A program made the position numbers and the translations under genes. Positions 7,638 through 15,402 of a DNA stretch of 22,215 nucleotides are shown piece by piece; position 1 is the stretch's first letter; each line of letters opens with the position of its first letter. Under the pieces are notes generated by a model, which saw only the letters and a list, made by a program, of their open reading frames with translations, did no database searches and was not told where the DNA came from. Source of the stretch: an uncultured Lachnospiraceae bacterium (GTDB lineage: Bacteria; Bacillota; Clostridia; Lachnospirales; Lachnospiraceae). Where the stretch lies: assembly GCA_949076555.1 (NCBI GenBank), contig CARUOB010000003.1, positions 11,392 through 33,606 on the forward strand, in the 5' to 3' direction.

Positions 7638-9284
7638 ATGAATATACAATGGATGGCGAAAAATTGGAAAAACAGAATCGTCCTCTCGGCGGGGATTGTC
7701 TCTTATATGATCCTTCTTCTCCTGCGGATTCCGCTTTCGCGGTTTATAGGGGATGAGGGCGTCGGTCTCTTTGCCCCGGCGTTTGAGTTGTTTGTATTGA
7801 CTTCATTGGTCACATCCTATGGGATGTCCAACGCCATGGCAGGTATCATCCGCTACCGGGTGAAAAGAGAGCGGTATCGAAATGCGGACAAGGTGTTTCG
7901 GACAGCTTTTGTTATGAATCTTTTTCCCGGTGTGGCGGCAGCTTTGTTTCTGCTGTTCTTTTCCTCATGGATTGCGGAGGTGCTGGTTTTGGAGCGTCTG
8001 AGCCGCATGGCGGTGATGGCGGCAGCGCCTTCTGTATTTTTTGCGGCCCTTGTCGGTATTTTCAGAGGATATTTTAACGGCTATGGCATGGGCGTGCTCA
8101 CGGCACATTCTCAGTATATCGAAAAAATCGCCATGTTTGCGGGAGCGCTTCTTTGCGGGAGAGCTTTTTACGGATACGGACAGAAGGTGGCGGCTCTTTT
8201 GCAGGTGGAGGCGCACAGCTATGCCTACGGCGCGCTCGGCGCGATGCTCGGGGTCTTTCTTTCGCAGGTAATTGCCTTGCTTCATCTGTTACTTGTCTAT
8301 GTGATTTATGCGGGAGCCTTTAAAGGACGGCCGGGACAGGACAACAGCAGACGGGCAGAGACCCGTTTTGAAATTCAGAGAATGCTTATTATCAATACGG
8401 CGCCGCTTGCGGCTGTTGCCGTGCTTTCGAATCTGTTTATGCTCGCGGATCAGCGCTATTTTAACCACTGCATGAATATGACGGAAAAGGGGACGGTACG
8501 CACGGCCCTTTGGGGAAGTTACTATGGAAAATTTGTGCCGCTTCTGGGTATATGCGCGGGGGTTTCCTGCCTGTTTGTGCACGGCATGACCGGAAAAATA
8601 GCCAATGCCTACGAGCGGGAAGAATACCGCAATATGCGGGAACGGATGGGCCGGGCGATACGAAACGCTTCTATGATATCCTTCCCGGCGGCGGTATATC
8701 TGGCAGTTTTGGGAAAACCCTTTGCTGTCTGCTGTTACGGGAGAGCGACGGCACAGTCCGCGGTATTGGCGGGATGGATTGCAAAGGGCGCCGTTGTAGC
8801 CGTTTTATTTACGTTCAGCTTCCTGTTCGGACAGATTTTGTATAAAATGCGTATGGTGCGGGAACTTTTTCTGGCGGCTGTGGCTGCTTTCGCCTTGCAT
8901 CTGGCGGCAGCATATTTTATGACGCAGCGCGGACATATGGGCGTGGACGGACTGTTCTGTGCGTTGATTTTGTTTTTCGGCGCCTATATGGTTCTGACAT
9001 TTGTATTTTTAAACCGCCGTGTAAAATACAGGCCTGACTGGTTGACCGGAGTGGTGTTTCCGCTTGCTGCCGCCGCGGTTTCCGGGCTTGTGGTATATTT
9101 GCTGAACATGCTGCTTTCGGGCTTTGCGATCGCTCCGGTCTGCATTATTGTTTCCCTGCTTATAGGGGTTTTCTTACATATCCTTTTCCTCGTGATTCTC
9201 CGTGTAGTCGGAGAGGTGGAGCTGCAGGAGATGCCGCTTGGGTTCTTGTTCATAATGATTGGCAGAACGATAGGCATTTTATGA
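7638..9284 (+). CDS. MOP-superfamily lipid/polysaccharide flippase (SpoVB/MurJ-like)
   Basis: 548 residues with about 14 hydrophobic segments along its length, the size and pattern of polysaccharide transporter (PST)/SpoVB proteins. The N-terminal stretch LLLRIPLSRFIGDEGVGLFAPAFELFVL is close to the SpoVB/Wzx opening, and FRGYFNGYGMGVLTAHSQYIEKI (about 142-164) matches the family FRGYFQGxxxMxPTAxSQxxEQ signature. Related proteins move lipid-linked peptidoglycan or polysaccharide precursors across the membrane; SpoVB acts in spore cortex formation. The yqfC/yqfD genes nearby favour a sporulation role, but a general envelope role is equally possible. A GAGGAT ribosome site lies about 5 bases before the ATG, and the gap to ybeY is 36 bases. 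Confidence 0.86.
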   Translation: MNIQWMAKNWKNRIVLSAGIVSYMILLLLRIPLSRFIGDEGVGLFAPAFELFVLTSLVTSYGMSNAMAGIIRYRVKRERYRNADKVFRTAFVMNLFPGVAAALFLLFFSSWIAEVLVLERLSRMAVMAAAPSVFFAALVGIFRGYFNGYGMGVLTAHSQYIEKIAMFAGALLCGRAFYGYGQKVAALLQVEAHSYAYGALGAMLGVFLSQVIALLHLLLVYVIYAGAFKGRPGQDNSRRAETRFEIQRMLIINTAPLAAVAVLSNLFMLADQRYFNHCMNMTEKGTVRTALWGSYYGKFVPLLGICAGVSCLFVHGMTGKIANAYEREEYRNMRERMGRAIRNASMISFPAAVYLAVLGKPFAVCCYGRATAQSAVLAGWIAKGAVVAVLFTFSFLFGQILYKMRMVRELFLAAVAAFALHLAAAYFMTQRGHMGVDGLFCALILFFGAYMVLTFVFLNRRVKYRPDWLTGVVFPLAAAAVSGLVVYLLNMLLSGFAIAPVCIIVSLLIGVFLHILFLVILRVVGEVELQEMPLGFLFIMIGRTIGIL

Positions 9285-9356
9285 GATGATTGTATAAAAA
9301 ACAGGAATTGGCTGATACTGATTACAGGAAATCCGACGAGAGAGGTTTAAAACGGA

Positions 9357-10097
9357 ATGAAACTTGTAAAACGTATCAGTCTTTTTATGACATTGTCTGT
9401 GATCATGCTTGGTCTTGGCGGCTGGGGTGCGCTGAAAGCGGAGGAATTTTTTTACCCGCACCGGTACAGGAACAGTTATGAACAGGCGGGGACGGGATCG
9501 GCGGACAGTCTGCGTCAGTCGGTATCGCAGCTTGCGGATGCCGTTTCCCAGTCTGCCCCGTTTTCACAGGATGAGCAGACCGGTACGGCGGTAAAAGAAC
9601 AGGTTATTGACAGGGCGGCGGAGGAACCGGTGATCGAGGCGGCGGCAGCGCAGGAGCCTGTGGTGACGGCGGACACACGGTATCTGCTGGAAATGGTGGA
9701 TTTGTCAAAGGGAACCGTCACGGAGAGCGAGGATACCATTCCCGTCATGTATATCGGTCTGAACAGAGAGGAGCTTTTGGAGGCCTTAGCCGCCTATGAG
9801 GACAATCCGCCTTTGACAGAGCTGGAGCAGGGATTTGAAACGATCGAGCTGACGGCCTTTTCCAAAGACCGGGTAGCGGTCTGTAAATATTATAAAGTGA
9901 AAGAACCGCAGGGATTTTATCTGATGGTGGCGGATCATTTTATCGTGGTGTACGAGGAGGACAAGAGCACGCTTTACATGAACACGGATATTTTGTTGGA
10001 GCGGCTGCCCGATTCCCTGCAGGGGGAAATTATGGCGGGGAAGTTCGTGGCGAGCGAGGAGGAACTGTATCTGTTTCTGGAGTCCTATTCCAGTTGA
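9357..10097 (+). CDS. Secreted or membrane-anchored protein, weak BofC-C likeness
   Basis: 246 residues. It begins with a basic N-terminus and a hydrophobic stretch (about 7-26, ISLFMTLSVIMLGLGGWGAL), a signal peptide or anchor without a clear cleavage or lipobox. Residues about 40-105 are Ala/Gln/Glu-rich and low in complexity. The C-terminal half is compact, with LTELEQGFETIELTAFSKDR, YYKVKEPQGFYLMVADHFI, and an ending DILLERLPDSLQGEIMAGKF...EEELYLFLESYS. This ending resembles the C-terminal domain of BofC, which regulates the SpoIVB protease in the forespore; the likeness is by eye and tentative. It is followed closely by an oxidoreductase gene. The GAGAGG site lies some 15 bases before the ATG. 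Confidence 0.72.
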   Translation: MKLVKRISLFMTLSVIMLGLGGWGALKAEEFFYPHRYRNSYEQAGTGSADSLRQSVSQLADAVSQSAPFSQDEQTGTAVKEQVIDRAAEEPVIEAAAAQEPVVTADTRYLLEMVDLSKGTVTESEDTIPVMYIGLNREELLEALAAYEDNPPLTELEQGFETIELTAFSKDRVAVCKYYKVKEPQGFYLMVADHFIVVYEEDKSTLYMNTDILLERLPDSLQGEIMAGKFVASEEELYLFLESYSS

Positions 10098-10139
10098 CAA
10101 GGCGGCATTCTTCACACGGATTTGAAAGGGAACAAGGTT

Positions 10140-11384
10140 ATGAGCAGACAGGTTGCGGTGATAGGCGGCGGCGCGGCGGGCATGATGGCGGCAATTCAGG
10201 CGGCCGGTGCGGGCGCGGCGGTGAGCCTATATGAAAAAAACGACAGAGTGGGAAAAAAGATTTTGTCTACGGGAAACGGCAGATGTAATTTTTCCAACGA
10301 GGCGATGGGCGCAGAATATTATCACGGGAGCGGGACGGCACTGGCAAACGGCATTCTATCCATGTTCGGCGTGGCGCAGACAAAAGCGTTTTTCTCTTCT
10401 CTCGGCATGCGGATCAGGGCGCGGGACGGGTATCTGTATCCGGCCAGCGATCAGGCGTCCACGGTGCTCGATCTGCTGCGCTACGAGCTTGACAGGAAAC
10501 GTGTAACGGTACATACGGGAGAAGCGGTGCAGGCGCTCTCCTTCGATCAGAACAGGAAAAAATTTTTTGTAAAATGTCAGGGGAAGAATGCCTGTTATGA
10601 CGCGGTTATTCTCTGCTGTGGCGGACAGGCTGCGCCGCATACCGGTTCCGACGGGAACGGTTTTCGTCTGGCCGGGAAGTTCGGACACCGGATAGTCAGG
10701 ACGGCGCCTGCGCTTGCGGCGATGTGCTGTAAAGAATCTTTTTATAAACAGGTGGCGGGGGTGCGATGCGACGCGGCGCTTACCCTTCGTATAGAGGGAC
10801 AAAACGCCTGCGTGGAGCGGGGCGAACTGCAGCTTACGGATTACGGGCTTTCCGGCATACCGGCGTTTCAGCTCTGCCGGACGGCGGCTTACGCGCTCCT
10901 TGACAACAAGTCCGTCACGGTGCGGGTGTCCTTTCTCCCGGATTTTGACGAGGCGTCCTGCGCCGCTTTTTTTCGCGAGCGGCTTTCGCTGCACGGAGAA
11001 GACGAGATGGATCTGTTTCTGACCGGAATAGTCAATAACAAGATCAACCGATTGCTTCTGAAACTGTCGGGCATTCGGGGAACAGAGCGGGCAAAGGATG
11101 TGCCCCAGAATGCGTTCCGCCGTCTGCAGGAGCTATATCTTTGTCTGGAGACGACGGTTACGGGGACGAACGGCTTTGACAGGGCGCAGGTGTGTGCGGG
11201 CGGCGTGGACTGCAGTGAGGTGACAAAACATCTGATGTCAAAAAAGCAGCCGGGACTTTATTTTGCGGGAGAAATTCTGGATATCGACGGGCTGTGCGGC
11301 GGCTATAACTTACAGTGGGCGTGGAGCAGCGGTTCTGTGGCCGGATGGGCGGCGGCCGGAAAGCCAAGCCTTGAGAGCAGTTAG
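10140..11384 (+). CDS. HI0933/BaiN-family flavoprotein oxidoreductase
   Basis: 414 residues from the ATG at 10140, with AAGGG 9 bases upstream; a TTG at 10122 is in frame but less likely. The family binds FAD and is often annotated as aminoacetone oxidase-like or BaiN/RdsA; its true substrates are mostly unknown. Visible are the FAD loop VIGGGAAGMMAAIQAAGAGA (about 7-26), the diagnostic VGKKILSTGNGRCNFSN (about 40-56), an NGFRLAGKFGH segment, and the C-terminal FAD-closing motif YFAGEILDIDGLCGGYNLQ (about 378-396) followed by WAWSSGS. All expected motifs are present, so it should be active. The name BaiN should not be taken as proof of bile-acid metabolism. Confidence 0.92.
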   Translation: MSRQVAVIGGGAAGMMAAIQAAGAGAAVSLYEKNDRVGKKILSTGNGRCNFSNEAMGAEYYHGSGTALANGILSMFGVAQTKAFFSSLGMRIRARDGYLYPASDQASTVLDLLRYELDRKRVTVHTGEAVQALSFDQNRKKFFVKCQGKNACYDAVILCCGGQAAPHTGSDGNGFRLAGKFGHRIVRTAPALAAMCCKESFYKQVAGVRCDAALTLRIEGQNACVERGELQLTDYGLSGIPAFQLCRTAAYALLDNKSVTVRVSFLPDFDEASCAAFFRERLSLHGEDEMDLFLTGIVNNKINRLLLKLSGIRGTERAKDVPQNAFRRLQELYLCLETTVTGTNGFDRAQVCAGGVDCSEVTKHLMSKKQPGLYFAGEILDIDGLCGGYNLQWAWSSGSVAGWAAAGKPSLESS

Positions 11385-11461
11385 GATGTCAGGAACGGGA
11401 AAGGGATAAAACCGCAGTGCCAAGACAGATGGCGCGAAAAAGCGGGACGGGAGTATATCAT

Positions 11462-13174
11462 ATGATTCGGATGCAACAGTTAAAATTAGCGGCGGACTGT
11501 AAGGACGAGCGGGCGGCGCTTCTCAAAAAGGCGGCAAAACTTTTGAAAATGGAACCTTGTGCCATACAGTCGCTCTCCATTGTCAGGAAATCTCTGGATG
11601 CCAGAAAAAAGCCGGAAATATACGCAGTTTATACGATAGATGTGAAGGTGGCCGATGAGCAGGCCGCTTTTCGAAAATTCCGGGGAAAAAACGGACAGAT
11701 GCAGCTTGTGGAGGAGAAGCCGTACCGCTTTTTGGCGGCAGATCCGGCTTGTGAAGAAGGACGGACAGGCGAAACGGCGGCGGCCGGAAAACAAGATAGG
11801 CGGGAAGCGTCATCGTGCGGTCGGCCGGTGATTGTCGGGACAGGCCCGGCGGGTCTTTTCTGCGGCTATATGCTGGCGAAAGCGGGATACCGTCCCCTGC
11901 TTTTGGAGCGCGGAAAAGAGGTGCATAAAAGGCGCGAGGATGTGGAACGCTTCTGGCGGGAGGGGATTCTGGAGCCTGACTCCAACGTGCAGTTCGGGGA
12001 AGGCGGCGCCGGAACCTTTTCCGACGGAAAACTGACTACCACAGTCAAGGACCCGAAGGGCCGGATGCGGGAAGTTTTGCGCATCTTTGTGGAATCCGGT
12101 GCGCCGAAAGAGATTTTGTATGAGGCAAAGCCCCATATCGGCACGGATATTCTGATACATGTGATTGAAAACCTGCGCAGACAAATCATAGCATGGGGCG
12201 GTGAGGTGCGTTTCGACACGCAGGTGACAGCGCTTCTCAAAGAGGAAAACCGGGTGACAGGCGTGGTGGCAAACGGAGAAGAGATTCGAAGCAGCGCGGT
12301 GGTTCTCGCCATCGGCCACAGCGCGAGGGATACCTTTCAGATGCTTCATGCGCTGCATATTCCCATGGAAGCCAAATCTTTTGCGGTGGGACTTCGCATG
12401 GAACATCCGCGGGCGATGATCGACAGACTGCAATATGGCGACTGCGGCCTGCGGCTTCCTGCGGCATCCTATAAAGTGACGGCGCAGACGGCATCCGGCA
12501 GAGGCGTCTATTCTTTCTGTATGTGTCCCGGCGGTTATGTGGTCAACGCCTCCTCGGAGCCGGGAAGAACGGCGGTAAACGGCATGAGCTACAGCGGGCG
12601 GGACGGCGCAAACAGCAACAGCGCCATGATCGTCACCGTGTCGCCGACAGACTATGAGCCATACGGCGGGACAGGGCCGCTTGCCGGTATCGCGTTCCAG
12701 CGGCATCTGGAAGAGCGGGCTTATGAGATCGGCCAAGGCGCGGTACCCGTGGAGCGTTACGGGGATTTTCATGCGGCAGTTCTGCACGGGCGGCTTTGTG
12801 GGAAAAGCGTTGAAAATGCCGGGCACTGTGTGGAAAAAAGCGATTTTTCGCCTGCCATCAAGGGTGCGTGGACATTTGCCCCTGTGCATGAGATTTTACC
12901 TGATTTTCTGAACGATGCGCTGGTGGAAGGGATTGACCTTATTGGTCAAAAAGTGTCCGGCTTTTCTGACGGGGATGCCTATCTGTCCGGCGTGGAGAGC
13001 AGAACTTCCTCCCCGGTGAGGATATTGCGCGACGAGAAGGGACAGTCAACGTTTAAAGGGCTTTTCCCCTGCGGCGAGGGCGCCGGTTACGCGGGCGGCA
13101 TCACGTCGGCGGCGATGGACGGCATTCTGACAGCAGAGAAGGTTGCAATGCATTACATGTGTGTGATAGAATGA
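11462..13174 (+). CDS. FAD-dependent oxidoreductase, COG2509-type
   Basis: 570 residues from the ATG at 11462 (GGGAG upstream; an in-frame GTG at 11417 would add 15). Residues 1-75 form a small domain (MIRMQQLKLAADCKDER..., then IYAVYTIDV) found at the N-terminus of this family. The FAD loop VIVGTGPAGLFCGYMLAKAG lies at about 121-140, then ERGKEVHKRREDVERF, NVQFGEGGAGTFSDGKLTT (a diagnostic stretch), and the C-terminal FPCGEGAGYAGGITSAAMDG. The substrate is unknown; these proteins are sometimes called uncharacterised dehydrogenases. It differs in family from the flavoprotein just upstream, so the pair is not a duplication. A 77-base gap suggests co-transcription. Confidence 0.92.
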   Translation: MIRMQQLKLAADCKDERAALLKKAAKLLKMEPCAIQSLSIVRKSLDARKKPEIYAVYTIDVKVADEQAAFRKFRGKNGQMQLVEEKPYRFLAADPACEEGRTGETAAAGKQDRREASSCGRPVIVGTGPAGLFCGYMLAKAGYRPLLLERGKEVHKRREDVERFWREGILEPDSNVQFGEGGAGTFSDGKLTTTVKDPKGRMREVLRIFVESGAPKEILYEAKPHIGTDILIHVIENLRRQIIAWGGEVRFDTQVTALLKEENRVTGVVANGEEIRSSAVVLAIGHSARDTFQMLHALHIPMEAKSFAVGLRMEHPRAMIDRLQYGDCGLRLPAASYKVTAQTASGRGVYSFCMCPGGYVVNASSEPGRTAVNGMSYSGRDGANSNSAMIVTVSPTDYEPYGGTGPLAGIAFQRHLEERAYEIGQGAVPVERYGDFHAAVLHGRLCGKSVENAGHCVEKSDFSPAIKGAWTFAPVHEILPDFLNDALVEGIDLIGQKVSGFSDGDAYLSGVESRTSSPVRILRDEKGQSTFKGLFPCGEGAGYAGGITSAAMDGILTAEKVAMHYMCVIE

Positions 13175-13186
13175 CGAAAGCATAGA

Positions 13187-13305
13187 GCAGTGCATATCTG
13201 CGATTTGAAAAAATGGCAGCTTGCTGACAGTTTTTTCAGATAGCAGATATATAGGGCGAATGCCCGACAGCGAGGAAAACCAGAGGTTTTTCGAGCTGGC
13301 ACTGC
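13187..13305 (+). ncRNA. Structured RNA element: four-way junction in the proB leader
   Basis: An unusually complete secondary structure can be drawn by hand. P1: GCAGTGC (13187-13193) pairs with GCACTGC (13299-13305). P2 starts on the next base: ATATCTGC (13194-13201) with GCAGATAT (13243-13250), then TGAAAAAA (13206-13213) with TTTTTTCA (13231-13238), then TG/CA and CAG/CTG closed by a CTTG tetraloop. P3: GGGC (13254-13257) with GCCC (13262-13265), loop GAAT. P4: CAGC (13268-13271) with GCTG (13295-13298), a tandem GA/GA internal loop, then GGAAAACC (13274-13281) with GGTTTTTC (13285-13292), loop AGA. P4 abuts P1. It ends 42 bases before the proB ATG. No T-box motif and no T-tract is seen. 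It may be a cis-regulatory RNA, an independent small RNA, or a copy of a dispersed palindromic element. Confidence 0.7.
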
Positions 13306-13347
13306 ATCAATGCACATAGATACAATCGGAAATGAGGATAACTTAAA

Positions 13348-14205
13348 ATGATAGACAGAAAAACCTTGATGGCGGACAAAAAACGAATTGTGATAAAGAT
13401 AGGTTCCTCCTCCTTGCAGCACAAGGAGACGGGGGATCTGGATTACACAAAGCTGGACGTGCTTGTGCGGGAGCTTTGTAACCTGAGAAACATGGGGAAG
13501 GATGTGGTGCTTGTCACCTCAGGTGCGATCGCCGTGGGAGAGAAGGCGCTTCTTCCAAACCGTGAGGAAGACAATCCCATCGCCGTGAAACAGGCGTGCG
13601 CCGCGGTAGGGCAGGCGAGGCTGATGATGATATACCAGAAAATTTTTGCGGAGTACAATCAGGTGGCGGCACAGATTTTGATGACAAAAAACACAATTGT
13701 GGACAATCTGAACCGTTATAACGCCAGAAATACCTTTGCGGAGCTGTTTAAACTTGGCGTGATTCCGATCGTGAACGAGAACGATACCATAGCTACCTAC
13801 GAAATCGAAATCGGTGATAACGATACGCTGTCGGCTATCGTTGCTTCGCTGGTGGAAGCCGATGCGCTTGTGCTGTTGTCGGATATCGACGGTCTTTACA
13901 CGGACGATCCCCGCACCAATCCCGATGTCAAGTATATCGAGGTAGTGGAGGAACTGACGGACGAACTGATGAACATGGGCAAGGCGTCCACCGGGAGCAG
14001 CGTGGGCACCGGCGGCATGACCACCAAGCTGCAGGCGGCAAAGATTGCCAGCAGCACCGGGGTGGATATGGTGATCGCCAACAGTAAAGATATCAAAGTG
14101 ATCCATCGAATTTTAAGCGGGCAGAATATCGGGACGCTGTTTCTGGCGCATAAGAATGAGGAGTTCGATCTGCCGCTTTACGTACAGCAAATGCACGCGC
14201 ACTAA
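13348..14205 (+). CDS. proB: Glutamate 5-kinase, short form without PUA domain
   Basis: 285 residues. It phosphorylates the gamma-carboxyl of glutamate with ATP, the first step of proline synthesis, and passes the labile product to ProA. The amino-acid-kinase fold is complete: VIKIGSSSL (about 13-21), VTSGAIAVGEKAL, NENDTIATYEIEIGDNDTLS (about 143-162), LLSDIDGLYTDDPRTNPD, and GTGGMTTKLQAAKIA. The usual C-terminal PUA domain of longer (about 370-residue) ProB proteins is absent; short forms exist in other bacteria. In E. coli feedback by proline acts on the kinase domain, so inhibition may persist. GAGGAT lies upstream of the ATG. The structured element at 13187-13305 precedes it. The partner proA lies three genes downstream. 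Confidence 0.96.
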   Translation: MIDRKTLMADKKRIVIKIGSSSLQHKETGDLDYTKLDVLVRELCNLRNMGKDVVLVTSGAIAVGEKALLPNREEDNPIAVKQACAAVGQARLMMIYQKIFAEYNQVAAQILMTKNTIVDNLNRYNARNTFAELFKLGVIPIVNENDTIATYEIEIGDNDTLSAIVASLVEADALVLLSDIDGLYTDDPRTNPDVKYIEVVEELTDELMNMGKASTGSSVGTGGMTTKLQAAKIASSTGVDMVIANSKDIKVIHRILSGQNIGTLFLAHKNEEFDLPLYVQQMHAH

Positions 14206-14228
14206 AAAATGTATCCGGAGGAATCAAT

Positions 14229-15155
14229 ATGGCAAAGAGAATGTTGGACTGCACATCTGCTGACTTGAGGAATTTTACGAAAGAGGATTATCTGAGCGCC
14301 ATTGCAGGAAGTGAAGGACGTGTACTGGCCTGTGAGTGTATCGGCATTACCATGCCCATACTTACGGATGTTACCAATGCGGAACTGGCGGCTTCCGTCG
14401 GGGCGGATCTGCTGCTGCTCAATATGTTTGACGTGAACCAGCCGGTGATAAACGGCCTGCCGAAAGTGGAGTCTGCCGAAACCGTGCGGGAATTGAAACG
14501 CCTCACGGGCAGGATGATCGGCATTAATCTGGAACCGGTGGAAGAGCAGGCGGCGCGGGAACATGACGATACGCTCTGGGCTATGTCGGCGGGGCGTATG
14601 GCCACGGTCGAAAATGCGGTCCGCGCCTCGGAAATGGGCGTGGATATGGTGCTCCTGACAGGAAATCCCGGCAATGGCGTGAGCAACCGGGCAATTACCG
14701 ATTCGCTGAGAGCCATTTCGTCACGGCTGAAGGATGATCTGATACTGGCGGCCGGAAAGATGCATGCCTCCGGCGTCCCGGGGGAAGGCGGCGAGCACAT
14801 CATTACAAAGGAAGATGTGGACGAATTTATTGATGCGGGAGCGGATATTATTCTTCTTCCCGCACCGGGCACCGTACCGGGAATTACCATGGAGTATGTG
14901 CGGGAGCTGATCGCACATGCCCATGAAAAGGGCGTACTCACGATCACAGCCATCGGCACTTCGCAGGAAGGCGCGGATGTGGACACGATCAGACGGATCG
15001 CGCTGATGTGTAAAATGGCTGGAACGGATATCCATCATATCGGGGACACCGGCTATCCGGGGATCGCGCTGCCGGAAAATATCATGGCTTATTCTGTGGC
15101 AATCAGAGGCGTGAGACACACTTATCACAGGATGGCGGCGTCTGTCAACAGGTGA
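14229..15155 (+). CDS. DUF7916-type TIM-barrel protein
   Basis: 308 residues. The sequence has a repeating alternation of hydrophobic strands ending in small or charged loops, as in (beta/alpha)8 barrels: RVLACECIGITMP, GADLLLLNMFDVN, RMIGINLEP, GVDMVLLTGNPGNGV, DLILAAGKMHASG, GADIILLPAPGTVPG, VLTITAIGTSQEGAD and DIHHIGDTGYPGI. Proteins of this type have been labelled PEP phosphonomutase-like or (wrongly) haloacid dehalogenase-like; the reaction is not known to me. The conserved His and Gly-rich loops near strand ends suggest an active enzyme, possibly phosphate-binding. A good GGAGGA site lies 8 bases before the ATG, and the gene starts 23 bases after proB, so it belongs to the proline operon here. 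Confidence 0.78.
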   Translation: MAKRMLDCTSADLRNFTKEDYLSAIAGSEGRVLACECIGITMPILTDVTNAELAASVGADLLLLNMFDVNQPVINGLPKVESAETVRELKRLTGRMIGINLEPVEEQAAREHDDTLWAMSAGRMATVENAVRASEMGVDMVLLTGNPGNGVSNRAITDSLRAISSRLKDDLILAAGKMHASGVPGEGGEHIITKEDVDEFIDAGADIILLPAPGTVPGITMEYVRELIAHAHEKGVLTITAIGTSQEGADVDTIRRIALMCKMAGTDIHHIGDTGYPGIALPENIMAYSVAIRGVRHTYHRMAASVNR

Positions 15156-15186
15156 TTAATAAAATATGCGGTGGGAGAATAGAGCA

Positions 15187-15402
15187 ATGAATGTAGAACA
15201 GATGACGGCACGGATCAACGAGCTATATCACAAATCCCAGAGCGAGGGGCTGACGCCGGAAGAGAAGGAGGAGCAGACGATGCTGCGGCAGGCTTATGTG
15301 GCCAATGTGCGGGCGAACCTCAGGGGACAGCTCGACAATATCTCCATCCTGGAGAAGGACGGCAGCGTCACGAATCTGGGCGAGAAGAAACGGCATGGAT
15401 GA
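15187..15402 (+). CDS. DUF896 (YnzC-like) small protein
   Basis: 71 residues from the ATG at 15187, preceded by GGGAG; an upstream in-frame ATG at 15166 lacks a site. It matches the DUF896/YnzC family: ARINELYHKSQSEGLTPEEK (about 7-26), then QAYVANVRANLRGQLDNISI (about 37-56). The B. subtilis relative YnzC is a small helical-hairpin protein; related genes have been tied to the SOS region in Bacillus, but the function is unknown. The stop codon overlaps the start of the next gene (ATGGATGA), a classic coupling arrangement. In many Clostridia it is found just upstream of the cyclo-ligase gene, as here. Confidence 0.92.
   Translation: MNVEQMTARINELYHKSQSEGLTPEEKEEQTMLRQAYVANVRANLRGQLDNISILEKDGSVTNLGEKKRHG

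Noticed and set aside
10122..10139. TTG start for the HI0933-like flavoprotein
   Set aside because: It would place the AAGGG ribosome site inside the gene; the ATG at 10140 is well placed and begins directly before the FAD loop.
11810..12889. Long open frame of 359 codons on the - strand
   Set aside because: It lies entirely opposite the well-supported FAD oxidoreductase, has no ribosome site or known motif, and its His/Arg/Pro-rich composition is typical of antisense to GC-rich coding DNA.
13187..13347. T-box leader for proB
   Set aside because: No AGGGTGGNACCGCG-like antiterminator sequence and no terminator stem with T-tract before proB.
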